From contig NZ_NRGW01000001.1 in the NCBI RefSeq assembly GCF_002332255.1, positions 1,426,001-1,490,000 on the forward strand: a DNA stretch of 64,000 nt. Reading direction: 5' to 3'. The DNA is from Halomonas sp. JB37. Its GTDB lineage: Bacteria; Pseudomonadota; Gammaproteobacteria; Pseudomonadales; Halomonadaceae. A program made the position numbers and the translations under genes. How positions within the stretch are numbered: the stretch's first letter is position 1; every line of letters starts with the position of its first letter. The notes below the pieces were generated by a model, which saw nothing but the letters and a program-made list of their open reading frames with translations, made no database searches and had not been told where the DNA came from. Below, piece after piece: positions 52,484 to 63,572 of the stretch.

Positions 52484-53572
52484 ATGCGTAAAGATTATAT
52501 ACATAAAGTGCTTATGCTATCGGCGCTGACCCTGGCCATTGCCGGTTGCGCTAGCCAGCAGGGTGGTTCGCCTCAAGTGCGTGATTTGAGCGACGCGCGT
52601 AATGCAGTAGAAAGTTCGCCTCAATACACGGTGAAGGCGGGCGATACGCTGTACGGCATTGCATGGCAACATAATTTAGACTATCGCCAGCTGGCGGCGA
52701 TGAATAATATCGCCGCGCCCTACCAAATTCGCCCAGGGCAAACAATTGCTCTGCGTGAAGGGGCTGCTCAGTCAGCATCCGTGGCCAGCAGCCAGCCAGC
52801 GGCGACGTCCTCAAGTGGCGGCGGTGCTGTCGCGACCGGCTTGAGCCCACAGACTGCCTCCGTCGCTCGCGATGACCAGGAGCTAGATTGGCTGCTGCCC
52901 GATGAGTCTGCGATTCAGCGCAATCAGCGACTGACCGCTGAGCGCAATGCCGTAGACGCGGCAGAGCAAGTCGCTGAAGGATCGACAGGCACCTCGCCAG
53001 CAGTTGCCTCTACACCTGAACCGGAAGTCGTCGCCGCTGTTGCTGTTGCTGAGCCGGAGCCATCACCTGCACCCGCTGAACAGCCGGCACCTCAACCTGA
53101 GGCTAAGCCAGAGCCCAAGCCAGAGCCCAAGCCAGAAGCTGCGCCGGCCACGCAAGCCGCGAGTGTCGATCGTTCCTCACGGACCTATACGCCTGCCGAA
53201 AACATAGCATGGCAATGGCCCACGAATGGCAATGTGGTAGGAGAGTTTGGGCAGGGCGATAGCATCACCGCCGGGATTGATATCCGAGGCGAAAAGGGGC
53301 AACCTGTCAAAGCAGCGGGTCCCGGCATTGTGGTCTATGCGGGCAGTGGCGTCAGGGGCTACGGTAACCTCATTCTTCTCAAGCATAACGATCAGTTCCT
53401 AAGCGCCTATGCGCATAACGATAGTCTACGCGTCAGCGAAAACGACGTCGTGGAAGCCGGTGAGGTGATCGCCGCCATGGGGGATAGCGACGCCGAAAAT
53501 GTCAGGCTGCATTTCGAAGTGCGCCGTGACGGGCAACCGCAAAATCCTTTGGACTTTTTACCTTCTCGCTAA
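52484..53572 (+). CDS. nlpD: Lipoprotein NlpD, amidase activator with LysM and degenerate LytM domains
   Basis: 362 residues from ATG 52484, GGAG upstream. Lipoprotein signal LTLAIAGC with acylated cysteine near residue 24; LysM domain (YTVKAGDTLYGIAWQHNLDY to IRPGQTIAL); a Pro/Glu/Ala/Lys-rich linker (about 175-225); C-terminal M23/LytM domain. Two zinc ligands are lost: the usual H-x-G-I-D reads TAGID and HLHFE reads RLHFE, as in E. coli NlpD, so it should activate an AmiC-type amidase rather than cut peptidoglycan. rpoS follows, and nlpD usually contains one of its promoters. Confidence 0.94.
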   Translation: MRKDYIHKVLMLSALTLAIAGCASQQGGSPQVRDLSDARNAVESSPQYTVKAGDTLYGIAWQHNLDYRQLAAMNNIAAPYQIRPGQTIALREGAAQSASVASSQPAATSSSGGGAVATGLSPQTASVARDDQELDWLLPDESAIQRNQRLTAERNAVDAAEQVAEGSTGTSPAVASTPEPEVVAAVAVAEPEPSPAPAEQPAPQPEAKPEPKPEPKPEAAPATQAASVDRSSRTYTPAENIAWQWPTNGNVVGEFGQGDSITAGIDIRGEKGQPVKAAGPGIVVYAGSGVRGYGNLILLKHNDQFLSAYAHNDSLRVSENDVVEAGEVIAAMGDSDAENVRLHFEVRRDGQPQNPLDFLPSR

Positions 53573-53639
53573 CCCTCTCGCGGGCAACGTGAGACACAAG
53601 TGTTTTGCTTGAAAGTTACCCGAATGACTGTATTCGAGC

Positions 53640-53667
53640 GTCATATAACAATTGTCACATAACAATA
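53640..53667 (+). repeat. Two imperfect 14-bp direct repeats in the rpoS leader
   Basis: GTCATATAACAATT (53640-53653) and GTCACATAACAATA (53654-53667) are adjacent copies with two mismatches, about 70-100 bp before rpoS. AT-rich; possible promoter or regulatory element. Confidence 0.6.
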
Positions 53668-53670
53668 TAG

Positions 53671-53690
53671 TGAGCGCATTCGTGCGTTCA
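53671..53690 (+). promoter_or_regulatory. UUCG-loop hairpin in the nlpD-rpoS gap
   Basis: TGAGCGCA-TTCG-TGCGTTCA forms an 8-bp stem with one G-U pair and a stable tetraloop, 47 bp before rpoS. No T tract, so a leader structure of the rpoS mRNA is more likely than a terminator. Confidence 0.55.
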
Positions 53691-53737
53691 CCTTTGGTCT
53701 TCTAAATGGCGGGTAGGCGACATCAGGGGGTAGGGCC

Positions 53738-54712
53738 ATGAGTGTGTTGGAGAAAGATCTACAGGAGGTTGACCTGGATGCTGCGGAAGAAGCGCTTGAC
53801 GATACCGATAATGAGATTGCGGTAGAAGAAGATGCTTTTGAAAAAGCGCTAGGGCGTGAGGATCGTCAATCGACCCAAAGCTTGGATGCTACGCAAATCT
53901 ATCTCAACGAAATCGGTTTTTCGCCATTATTGACGCCTGAAGAAGAAGTTTATTATGGCCGCTTAGCGCGTAAGGATGACCCGATGGGGCGCTCACGAAT
54001 GATTGAGTCCAATCTGCGGCTGGTGGTCAAAATCGCACGTCGCTATCTCAATCGTGGCCTAACGTTGCTGGATCTGATTGAAGAGGGCAACTTAGGCCTG
54101 ATTCGCGCGGTAGAAAAGTTTGACCCTGAGCGCGGCTTTCGGTTTTCGACCTATGCCACCTGGTGGATTCGTCAAACCATCGAGCGTGCGCTGATGAACC
54201 AGACGCGCACGATTCGCTTGCCGATTCATGTCGTCAAAGAACTGAATATTTACCTGCGGGCGGCGCGTGAGTTAACGCAGAAATTTGACCATGAAGCCAC
54301 TGCGGAAGAAATCGCCGACCATCTTGATAAGCCTGTCGAGGCGGTGAAGAAAATGCTCGGCCTCAATGAGCGCGTGTCATCGGTTGATTACCCAATGGGC
54401 GGTGAAAGCGATAAACCTCTTATTGATACGTTGGCCGATGATGAGGTGCAAGGGCCGGAAGCCTGCCTAGTTGACGGCGATGTTAAAGAGCATGTCGATC
54501 TTTGGCTGGATGAGCTTAGCGAAAAGCAGCGTGAAGTGGTCGTGCGTCGCTTTGGGCTGCGTGGTCATGAGTCGGCAACCCTTGAAGAGGTGGGGGCTGA
54601 AATTGGCCTAACCCGCGAACGCGTGCGCCAGATTCAAGTGGAGGCGCTCAAGAAGCTGCGCCGTTCGCTAGAAAAACAAGGTCTTTCTCTGGAAGCTCTG
54701 TTCGAGACTTAA
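53738..54712 (+). CDS. rpoS: RNA polymerase sigma factor RpoS
   Basis: 324 residues. Region 1.2 ([20 protein letters not shown]), 2.1-2.4 ([40 protein letters not shown]), region 3 ([19 protein letters not shown]) and region 4 with [20 protein letters not shown]. Stationary-phase and osmotic-stress sigma factor. It follows nlpD in the conserved stress block and ends with an intrinsic terminator. Start ATG 53738 follows GGGGGTAGGG. Confidence 0.97.
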   Translation: MSVLEKDLQEVDLDAAEEALDDTDNEIAVEEDAFEKALGREDRQSTQSLDATQIYLNEIGFSPLLTPEEEVYYGRLARKDDPMGRSRMIESNLRLVVKIARRYLNRGLTLLDLIEEGNLGLIRAVEKFDPERGFRFSTYATWWIRQTIERALMNQTRTIRLPIHVVKELNIYLRAARELTQKFDHEATAEEIADHLDKPVEAVKKMLGLNERVSSVDYPMGGESDKPLIDTLADDEVQGPEACLVDGDVKEHVDLWLDELSEKQREVVVRRFGLRGHESATLEEVGAEIGLTRERVRQIQVEALKKLRRSLEKQGLSLEALFET

Positions 54713-54748
54713 GCCGGCTAACCACAGACTAATAATGTTATTTCGCTA

Positions 54749-54786
54749 AGCCGGGCAAGTGCCATTAGGTGCTTGCTCGGCTTTTT
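54749..54786 (+). terminator. Terminator after rpoS
   Basis: AGCCGGGCAAG pairs with CTTGCTCGGCT around a 12-base loop, followed by TTTTT. Confidence 0.9.
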
Positions 54787-54830
54787 AGTGCTGAATTTTT
54801 TACAATGAAGTCACGTCAGAGAGAAAACAC

Positions 54831-55931
54831 ATGCGCCCACTCGTCGCTGAGATTGATCTGGATGCATTACGCCATAACTATCAGCTGGCATGTCGCTGTG
54901 CGCCTCACAGTCGCTCAGTGGCAGTTATTAAAGCCGATGCCTACGGTCATGGCGCATTAGAGTGCGCCCGTGCACTGGAGAGCCTTGCTCCTGCATTTGC
55001 GGTCGCCTGCATCGAAGAAGCCTTGACGCTGCGCGAAGGCGGTATTACGCAGCCGATCGTGCTACTTGAAGGAATATTCACTGCTAATGAGCTGGCCCTG
55101 GTGGACGCTCATGGCTTTTGGGTTGCTGTTCACAGTCAATGGCAGGTCGATGCGCTGCTAGCGGCTCGCCCCGATCAGCCGATTCCTGTGTGGTTGAAAG
55201 TTGACTCAGGTATGCACCGTTTGGGCTTTGCGCCGCATGAAGCCGAGAATATTTGGCGTCAACTTAAGGCCGCACCTAGCGTAGCGGCGCTGCATTTGAT
55301 GAGCCATTTCGCCAGCGCGGATGCCCTCGATAATCGCTGCTTCAACCAGCAGATGGAGCAGATACAGGCGCTAGCCAGTGCGCTGGATGCGCCACTGTGT
55401 TTAGCCAACTCACCGGCCACGTTGGCCTGGCCGGTTGCGCATGGTGACTGGAACCGGCCTGGCGTGATGCTTTACGGCAGCGATCCCTTAGAAGTCGCCA
55501 ATGAGGTCACCCAGCAGCTGCAGCCGGTAATGACCCTGCGTTCAAAAATCATTGCCCTGCGGGAGCTTGAAGAGGGTGAGCCGGTAGGCTATGGCGGTAG
55601 ATGGCGGGCGCAGCGGCGCTCGCGAATTGCCGTTGTCGCCTGCGGCTATGGCGATGGCTACGACCGCCATGCGGTAGACGGTACGCCGGTGTTGGTGAAC
55701 GGTCAGCGCTGCCCCATTGCCGGAAAAGTCTCTATGGATATGCTCACCGTTGATGTCACCGACGTTCCGGATGCGGCGATTGGCAGTGACGTGGTGCTGT
55801 GGGGCCGCGCCCAAAATGGTGAAGTGCTGCGGGTTGATGAAGTTGCCCGCTACTGCGATACGATTAGCTATACGTTGCTAACGGGCGTGCTGCCCCGAGC
55901 GCCGCGACGTTATCATGAGTGCTCTGTTTAA
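54831..55931 (+). CDS. alr: Alanine racemase
   Basis: 366 residues. PLP lysine in VIKADAYGHG (about K34), substrate-binding KVDSGMHRLGF, LMSHFASAD, NRPGVMLYG and the catalytic tyrosine region GYGDGYDRHA. Interconverts L- and D-alanine for peptidoglycan. Ribosome site GAGAGAA precedes ATG. Followed 12 bp later by a lipid A acyltransferase gene, so both may serve envelope synthesis on one transcript. Confidence 0.95.
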   Translation: MRPLVAEIDLDALRHNYQLACRCAPHSRSVAVIKADAYGHGALECARALESLAPAFAVACIEEALTLREGGITQPIVLLEGIFTANELALVDAHGFWVAVHSQWQVDALLAARPDQPIPVWLKVDSGMHRLGFAPHEAENIWRQLKAAPSVAALHLMSHFASADALDNRCFNQQMEQIQALASALDAPLCLANSPATLAWPVAHGDWNRPGVMLYGSDPLEVANEVTQQLQPVMTLRSKIIALRELEEGEPVGYGGRWRAQRRSRIAVVACGYGDGYDRHAVDGTPVLVNGQRCPIAGKVSMDMLTVDVTDVPDAAIGSDVVLWGRAQNGEVLRVDEVARYCDTISYTLLTGVLPRAPRRYHECSV

Positions 55932-55943
55932 ACGGTTATTTCT

Positions 55944-56858
55944 ATGTCCCAAACACGTTATCCGCGCTCTTTCGCGCACCCCTATTACTGGCCCACCTGG
56001 TTGGCCATTGGCGCTATGTACTTTGTCTCCTGGCTTCCATGGCGGCTAAAAATGGCGATTGGCAAAGCGCTTGGGCTTATCGTATGGCGCGTTGCTAAGC
56101 GGCGAAGACATATTACCCGTACCAATATCAAACTGTGTTTTCCTGAAAAAAGTGCTGACGAGCAGCACCAGCTGGTTAAAGACACGTTTATCGCGAACGG
56201 TGTGGGTCTGATTGAAACGGCGACCGGCTGGTGTCGCGATGCAGAAGGCTTGCGGCACCGTGTGGCCTATATCGGCCAAGAGAATCTTGCGCGCGCTCAA
56301 TCTCAAGGGAAAGGGGTGCTGGTCATCGGTATTCATTTCTCGACGCTGGATTTAGGCGGTGCGCTGCACTCGCTATTTTTCCCCGCTGACGTGGTGTATC
56401 GCCCGCATAACAATCCGCTTTTTGAGCGGTTTATGACGCGTGCTCGCTCGCGTATTTTTGGCCAGGCGATTGATCGTCATGACCTGCGAGGCGTGGTAAG
56501 GCGTATTAGGGCCGGGCACACTGTATGGTATTCGCCGGACCAAGATTTTGGCCGTGATGTCAGCGTATTTGCGCCATTATTTGGGCAGCAGGCATCGACC
56601 ATTCGTCTTACTGCAAAAATTGCGCGCATGACCGGTGCGCCCGTGGTACCGCTGATGTTTCACCGTAATCCGGATAACCGGACCTACACTATTGAGTGCC
56701 TGCCCGCCTTTGATGGTTTTCCAAGCGGCGATGAGCAAGTAGATGCAGCAAGGGTTAATCAGTTTATCGAGCTTGCTATCCGCAAGCATCCGGAGCAGTA
56801 CCTTTGGTTGCATCGGCGGTTTAAGACGCGCCCTGAGGGCGAGCCCAGCCTTTACTAA
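55944..56858 (+). CDS. lpxL: Lipid A biosynthesis lauroyl acyltransferase LpxL/HtrB
   Basis: 304 residues. One N-terminal membrane span (PTWLAIGAMYFVSWLPWRLK), the H-x4-D acyltransferase motif in GIHFSTLDLGG, and YSPDQDFGRDVSVFAPLFG. Transfers lauroyl (or similar) from acyl-ACP to Kdo2-lipid IVA at the inner membrane. Which late acyltransferase position it uses (LpxL or LpxM) is inferred from general similarity. Confidence 0.9.
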   Translation: MSQTRYPRSFAHPYYWPTWLAIGAMYFVSWLPWRLKMAIGKALGLIVWRVAKRRRHITRTNIKLCFPEKSADEQHQLVKDTFIANGVGLIETATGWCRDAEGLRHRVAYIGQENLARAQSQGKGVLVIGIHFSTLDLGGALHSLFFPADVVYRPHNNPLFERFMTRARSRIFGQAIDRHDLRGVVRRIRAGHTVWYSPDQDFGRDVSVFAPLFGQQASTIRLTAKIARMTGAPVVPLMFHRNPDNRTYTIECLPAFDGFPSGDEQVDAARVNQFIELAIRKHPEQYLWLHRRFKTRPEGEPSLY

Positions 56859-56875
56859 TCAGCAAGTCACGCGAA

Positions 56876-56899
56876 AAAAGCCGGCGAAAGCCGGCTTTT
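56876..56899. terminator. Bidirectional terminator between lpxL and speD
   Basis: AAAAGCCGGC-GAAA-GCCGGCTTTT: perfect stem with GNRA loop and A/T tracts on both sides, serving the two convergent genes. Confidence 0.93.
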
Positions 56900-56917
56900 G
56901 ACGTTTGGTCGCCGCGT

Positions 56918-57712
56918 TTAATCCAGATTGCGGGAGTAAAAGATTTCCAGCATTTCTTTACGCAGGCGGCTCTCAATATCACGCGCTTCTTCAAACGTGA
57001 TATCACGGCGCGAGGTGCCGAACAGGTAATTGTCCAGCTCAAAGTCTTTGAGCAGCATTTTGGTATGGAACATATTTTCTTGATACACATTAACGTCCAT
57101 CATCTGATACGCATGCTTCGTGTCTTCAGCAAGGTAGTCTTGAATGGAAGTAATCGCATGATCAATAAACAATTTTTTGCCATCTACGTCGCGCGTAAAG
57201 CCACGTACACGGTAGTCCATAGTAACAATATCTGAATCAAAGCTATGGATTAGGTAGTTAAGCGCCTTTAGCGGGCTGATATGGCCACAGGTGGAAACAT
57301 CGATATCTAGGCGAAAGGTGCTGATGCCGTTATCAGGATGCGACTCAGGGTAGCTGTGAACCGTGACGTGGCTCTTGTCCAGATGGCCGACCACTGTTTC
57401 TGGCAGCGGGCCAGGGCCGGGCTTGATCTGATCCGGAGCGGCTTCGTCTAGCTCATGCTCGGCAATCAGAATCGTCACGCTAGCGCCGTGAGGCTCATAG
57501 TCTTGGCGGGCAATATTCAGCACGTGAGCGCCGATAATATTGGTGACATCCTTGAGAATCTGCGTCAAACGTTCAGCGTTATAGAGCTCATCGATATAGT
57601 CGATGTAGGCTTCTCGCTGCTCTTCAGTTTTGGCATAGCAGATGTCATAAATGTTGAAGCTCAGCGAACTGGTCAGGTTGTTAAACCCGTGGAGTCGGAG
57701 ACTGTCGGTCAT
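56918..57712 (-). CDS. speD: S-adenosylmethionine decarboxylase proenzyme (E. coli type)
   Basis: 264 residues, the exact length of the long E. coli-type SpeD. The self-cleavage site producing the pyruvoyl group is in [18 protein letters not shown] (about residues 112-129); [20 protein letters not shown] follows. Makes decarboxylated SAM for spermidine synthesis. No speE is adjacent. Its ATG overlaps the stop of the OsmC-family gene. Confidence 0.95.
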   Translation of the reverse strand: MTDSLRLHGFNNLTSSLSFNIYDICYAKTEEQREAYIDYIDELYNAERLTQILKDVTNIIGAHVLNIARQDYEPHGASVTILIAEHELDEAAPDQIKPGPGPLPETVVGHLDKSHVTVHSYPESHPDNGISTFRLDIDVSTCGHISPLKALNYLIHSFDSDIVTMDYRVRGFTRDVDGKKLFIDHAITSIQDYLAEDTKHAYQMMDVNVYQENMFHTKMLLKDFELDNYLFGTSRRDITFEEARDIESRLRKEMLEIFYSRNLD

Positions 57713-58137
57713 GCCCGAACCTCCTCAATAATCTCAAAAGAGTGAGTGATGTCGACGCCGCCATTGCTCAACATGATCGACGCGCTGCAGTATTTTTCAG
57801 CGGAGAGCCCAACAGCACGCTCAACTTGTTTCTCTTTCAGGCCGCGCCCGGTCACCACAAAATGCACGTGGATCTTGGTAAATACGGCGGGCACGTCATC
57901 CGCGCGTTCAGCGTCAAGTTCCGCTACGCAGTCAGTGACATCAGCACGTGCCTTATCAAGAATATTAAGCACATCAAAGGCAGTGCAACTGCCCATGCCC
58001 ATTAGCAACATTTCCATGGGGCGAGGGCCGGTGTCGCGGCCGCCGTGATCCGGCGGGCCGTCGATCACAACGCTATGGCCACTGCCGGATTCCGCCACAA
58101 ATTGTCGCCCGTCGGTCCATTTTACCCGTGCTTTCAC
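57709..58137 (-). CDS. OsmC-family protein (YhfA-like)
   Basis: 142 residues from GTG 58137, with GAGGAG 6 nt upstream; the longer ATG frame adds 16 unlike residues. OsmC fold with [20 protein letters not shown], cysteine [14 protein letters not shown] and the second cysteine in [14 protein letters not shown], the pair expected for peroxide reduction in this family. Coupled by ATGA to speD, an association I recall for YhfA-type proteins in other gammaproteobacteria. Exact substrate unknown. Confidence 0.88.
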   Translation of the reverse strand: MKARVKWTDGRQFVAESGSGHSVVIDGPPDHGGRDTGPRPMEMLLMGMGSCTAFDVLNILDKARADVTDCVAELDAERADDVPAVFTKIHVHFVVTGRGLKEKQVERAVGLSAEKYCSASIMLSNGGVDITHSFEIIEEVRA

Positions 58138-58260
58138 GTGGCTCTCCTCATCTAGGCGCGAAAGGTAAGTCGCGCAGCATAACATTTCTTGGCCTGCGCG
58201 CCTCTCTTCACCGTTTCTCTGAATTATTGCCTTCGCGATAGCCGTTTAACGATAGTCGCT

Positions 58261-59987
<1,727 letters not shown>

Positions 59988-60022
59988 GCAAGCTCCTTGC
60001 TGGTCGGGCATCATGCGGGCTG

Positions 60023-60028
60023 TATAAT
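60023..60028 (+). promoter_or_regulatory. Candidate -10 box of lptD
   Basis: A consensus TATAAT lies 30 bp before the lptD start in the 70-bp divergent gap with amgK. No good -35 box at 17 bp; TTGCTG at 59997 is 20 bp away. Confidence 0.4.
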
Positions 60029-60057
60029 ACCGATTCTGGATGCCAAGGATAACGAAC

Positions 60058-62508
60058 ATGGGCAAGCGATTTTCGCGCACGTTGCCGGTTGCGCATACTT
60101 TAGTGGGCAGTTTGCTCGCTGGCGCCTCGTTTACGGCGGTGGCTCAAGGTCAAACCATGCCCGCTGAAGCGCTGGATTGGCAAGCCTGGGGAGACGCTGA
60201 AGCGTCTACCCAGCTTTGCCGTGGGCGTTACGTGATGCCAGATTACCGCTTGCCAGCCGACGATAACCCCGAAGCACTGTCTCTTGAAGCCAGTGATGTC
60301 GATTACGCCGCCAACGGCGAATCGCTGCTGCGCGGTGACGTGGTTTTACGGCGCGGTAATGAAGAACTACAGGCCGAGCAAATCTTTTTGCCTGCCGACC
60401 GTCAACAGGTCGATGCTGAGGGCAATATTGCGCTGCGCGACGGGCAAGCCCTGATACGCGGCGAAAAGGCCATGTTAAGGCTAAATGAAGATCGGGCGAC
60501 GCTGAATAACAGCCAATATGTGCTCTATGATCAGCACTTACGTGGAGAAGCTAGCCAGCTGGAGCAGACGGGCGAGGGGCTGTATCGCTTGCAAGACGCA
60601 AGCTTTACGACCTGCGACCCGGGTGAAAATAGCTGGCAACTGGTGAGTAGCAATATTGTTCTTGATCAAGCCCAAGGCTTTGGCACCGCGCGCAATGCGC
60701 GTTTAGAAGTTAAAGATATTCCTATCTTTTATTGGCCCTGGCTGCGCTTTCCTATCGATGACCGCCGTCATACCGGGCTGCTGTCGCCCTCCATTGGTTT
60801 TTCAGCGGACGGTTTTGACTACGCTCAGCCATTTTATTGGAACATTGCACCTAATCATGATGCCACCATCACGCCGCGCTGGATGACCGATCGCGGACTG
60901 CTGATGAATGGCGAATATCGCTACCTGTTTTCTGAAAGCGCAGGCACCGTGGAAGGCGGCTACTTAAACAGTGATAACGGCGGCTCGGGTGGTGACGCTA
61001 ACCGCTTTGAAGGTGATGACCGCTGGTATATTGATGCGCGTCATGCTGGGCGGGTTAACGAACGTAGTAATTATCAGTTACGCTACGGTGCGGCCAGCGA
61101 CGGGCGCTATTTTGATGACTTTGGCGGTGAGTTTGGTAACAGTGATCGCGTGAGCATGGAGCGATTAGCCCAGGTAGATTACCGCGGCCAGCGCTGGCAG
61201 TTAGACGCTCGTGCACAAGGGTTTCAGCGCTTGGAAGACCCGCTTAGCGATAGTGACAAGCCGTTTTATCGGTTGCCTAGCTTAAGCGCTAACGCTGATT
61301 GGCAGTTTAACAGCGGGCTGTATACGGAATGGCGCTCTAACGCGACGTATTTCTGGCGTGATGTAGATGAGCGTCGCGTGCCCGAACGCGAAGCGGCAAT
61401 TGGTAGCCGACTGCATCTAACCCCAGCAGTAGGCTGGCGGTTTGAGCAGCCGTGGGGCTATGTCGAGCCGCGTACAGAGTTTTGGAACACGGCCTACGAG
61501 TTGGACTACGGCGAGCGCGAAACGGATCGTGGTACAACGCCTACGCGCAGCATCGCGCTGACGTCTATCGACAGCGGGCTGGTTTTTGAACGTGAGCTTG
61601 CCCTCGGTGGACGAGAGTATCGTCAAACGCTAGAGCCACGGCTCAACTATGCCTATGTGCCGCGTACCGATCAGGCCGAACTGCCAGACTTTGATAGTCG
61701 TGAGCGTGCATTCTCTTGGGATCAACTGTGGTCAGCGAAGCGCTTTTCCGGCGCCGACCGCGTAGGCGACTTGAATCGGCTGTCTTATGGGGTTCAGTCG
61801 CGGCTGCTGGAAGATGCCTCCGGGCGTGACCGGCTCTCGTTTGGCATAGGGCAAAGCGCTTATTTTGATGAGCGCCGTATCGACAGCGACGGCGATCCCA
61901 ATTCGCTGCCGGATCGGCCTGAAGATAATCCCAACGTTAACCCTGAAAGCCGCTATCAGGCCACGCGGGATCGCTCGCCGGTGGTCTCTCGGCTAGATTG
62001 GCAAATCAATGATCGCTGGAGCAGTGGCTATGAATGGCTCTACGATGATCATCGTGAACGTACCGAACGCTCAAGTGTGGATGTGCGTTATCGCCATCCT
62101 GAAGGGCACGTAGTGAACCTTGGCTACCGTTGGGAGATCGAAGGGTTCGACCCCGGCGTTTTGCCTGATGATGACGGCTTTCGCGACTACAGTCGTGAAG
62201 AGTGGGATTTGTCGTTTGCCTGGAAAGCCAGCCCTAGCATTGATTTGATTGGCAGCTACCTGCACGATCAGACCAATAATCGCCCGCTTGAGCAATTGGC
62301 AGGCGTCCAGTGGAATAATTGCTGCTATGGCCTTCAGGTCGTCTGGCGCGAATGGATAGACGACGATGACACCGCCCGCATTGACGACGATTTTAAAGAT
62401 CGCGGCTTGTTTTTACGCTTCGTATTCCGTGGTTTAGGCGGCGTTGGACAGGACGCAGATAGCTATTTTGAACAGACCATTCCTGGCTACCGTCCGACTG
62501 CACTATAA
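60058..62508 (+). CDS. lptD: LPS-assembly protein LptD
   Basis: 816 residues from ATG 60058, AAGGA upstream. Signal peptide (about 1-31, cleavage near AVAQ), periplasmic beta-jellyroll domain (about 70-190, LSLEASDVDYAANGESLLRG, EQIFLPADRQQVDAEGNIAL) and a C-terminal 26-strand barrel starting near FYWPWLRFPIDDRRHTGLLS. Cysteine pairs C40-C194-like and the late NNCCYGLQ pair needed for disulfide maturation are present. Inserts lipopolysaccharide into the outer leaflet with LptE. First gene of lptD-surA-pdxA. Confidence 0.96.
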   Translation: MGKRFSRTLPVAHTLVGSLLAGASFTAVAQGQTMPAEALDWQAWGDAEASTQLCRGRYVMPDYRLPADDNPEALSLEASDVDYAANGESLLRGDVVLRRGNEELQAEQIFLPADRQQVDAEGNIALRDGQALIRGEKAMLRLNEDRATLNNSQYVLYDQHLRGEASQLEQTGEGLYRLQDASFTTCDPGENSWQLVSSNIVLDQAQGFGTARNARLEVKDIPIFYWPWLRFPIDDRRHTGLLSPSIGFSADGFDYAQPFYWNIAPNHDATITPRWMTDRGLLMNGEYRYLFSESAGTVEGGYLNSDNGGSGGDANRFEGDDRWYIDARHAGRVNERSNYQLRYGAASDGRYFDDFGGEFGNSDRVSMERLAQVDYRGQRWQLDARAQGFQRLEDPLSDSDKPFYRLPSLSANADWQFNSGLYTEWRSNATYFWRDVDERRVPEREAAIGSRLHLTPAVGWRFEQPWGYVEPRTEFWNTAYELDYGERETDRGTTPTRSIALTSIDSGLVFERELALGGREYRQTLEPRLNYAYVPRTDQAELPDFDSRERAFSWDQLWSAKRFSGADRVGDLNRLSYGVQSRLLEDASGRDRLSFGIGQSAYFDERRIDSDGDPNSLPDRPEDNPNVNPESRYQATRDRSPVVSRLDWQINDRWSSGYEWLYDDHRERTERSSVDVRYRHPEGHVVNLGYRWEIEGFDPGVLPDDDGFRDYSREEWDLSFAWKASPSIDLIGSYLHDQTNNRPLEQLAGVQWNNCCYGLQVVWREWIDDDDTARIDDDFKDRGLFLRFVFRGLGGVGQDADSYFEQTIPGYRPTAL

Positions 62509-62528
62509 CGACATCCATCGATTGGCTA

Positions 62529-63572
62529 ATGAAAGAGACGTTTGTTATGAAAATGAAAAAGCCCCTGCTAGGCCGTATGAAACAGCTCTCTGCCGGCAGC
62601 GTACTGGCGCTGTGTGTGGGTGCAGGCGTTGCGCTCGCTCCGCTTACAGTGAATGCGCAAAATTTCCAGTCTACTCAGCGGCAAGCGTTAGATAGCGTGG
62701 TCGCGGTGGTAAATAATGACGTCATTATGCGCAGCAATTTAAATGGACGGATGGCGCAAGTTGAGCAGCAGGCCCAGGCTCGCGGTGGCAATCTTCCTCC
62801 GCGTTCTCAGTTAGAGAGGCAGGTGCTTGAGCGCATGGTGATGGAAGAAATTCAGATGCAGATGGCGGAAGATGCCAATCTCAGCATTAACGATACCGAG
62901 CTAAATGCGCAGGTACGTTCGATTGCTGAATCTAACGACATGACGCTAGATGAGTTTGCCGATGCGGTAGAGGCCGATGGCATCACATTAGCTAGCGTGC
63001 GCGATGAGGTGCGCCGTGAAATGCTTATGCGCCAAGTGCAGCAGCGTCAAATCAGCAATCGCGTAACGGTAAGCGATCGCGACGTTGACCGCTTCTTAAG
63101 CCAGCAGCCTAGCCAGCCGGGCAGCCAGAACTTTATTGAGGAAAGTCGTGCTCGCCATGTGCTGGTTGCACTGACCCCAACGCGCGATGAAAACCAGGCG
63201 CGCGCACGGGCTGAAGACGTTCGCGAGCGCTTATCAGGCGGTGCTGATTTTGCTTCATTAGCGCGCGAATATAGTGACGACAGCGGCAGCGCGCTTAATG
63301 GCGGTGAGCTTGGCTGGGTTCGCCCCGGTCAGACTGTACCCGCGTTTGAAGAAGCCATGCGCGGTCTTGATATTAATCAAGTATCTGCGCCTGTGCGCTC
63401 GCAGTTTGGTTATCACGTGATCCAGGTTGAGGAGCGCCGCCGTCAGGACGTTACCCAAGAAAGCCAGCGTGAGCAGGTGCGCCAAGCGATTTTCCAACGC
63501 CGTGCTAATGAAGAGCTGGAAACGTGGCAGCAGGAAATTCGCTCTCAGGCCTTTGTCGATATTCGCCTCTGA
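62529..63572 (+). CDS. surA: Periplasmic chaperone / peptidyl-prolyl isomerase SurA (single parvulin domain)
   Basis: 347 residues, clearly shorter than the about 430 of E. coli SurA. A signal peptide spans about residues 1-45 (LSAGSVLALCVGAGVALAPL, cleavage after NAQ); start could also be ATG 62547. SurA N-domain (LDSVVAVVNNDVIMRSNLNG ... ) then one parvulin domain (about 205-305, ARHVLVALTP, GELGWVRPGQTVPAFEEAM, SQFGYHVIQVEERR) and C-terminal helix. E. coli SurA has two such domains. Outer-membrane protein folding factor, located as usual between lptD and pdxA. Confidence 0.93.
   Translation: MKETFVMKMKKPLLGRMKQLSAGSVLALCVGAGVALAPLTVNAQNFQSTQRQALDSVVAVVNNDVIMRSNLNGRMAQVEQQAQARGGNLPPRSQLERQVLERMVMEEIQMQMAEDANLSINDTELNAQVRSIAESNDMTLDEFADAVEADGITLASVRDEVRREMLMRQVQQRQISNRVTVSDRDVDRFLSQQPSQPGSQNFIEESRARHVLVALTPTRDENQARARAEDVRERLSGGADFASLAREYSDDSGSALNGGELGWVRPGQTVPAFEEAMRGLDINQVSAPVRSQFGYHVIQVEERRRQDVTQESQREQVRQAIFQRRANEELETWQQEIRSQAFVDIRL

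Noticed and set aside
53080..53150. Repeat array in nlpD as a mobile or CRISPR-like repeat
   Set aside because: The repeated CCAGAGCCCAAG-type units encode the Pro/Glu/Lys linker in frame, a normal low-complexity protein segment.
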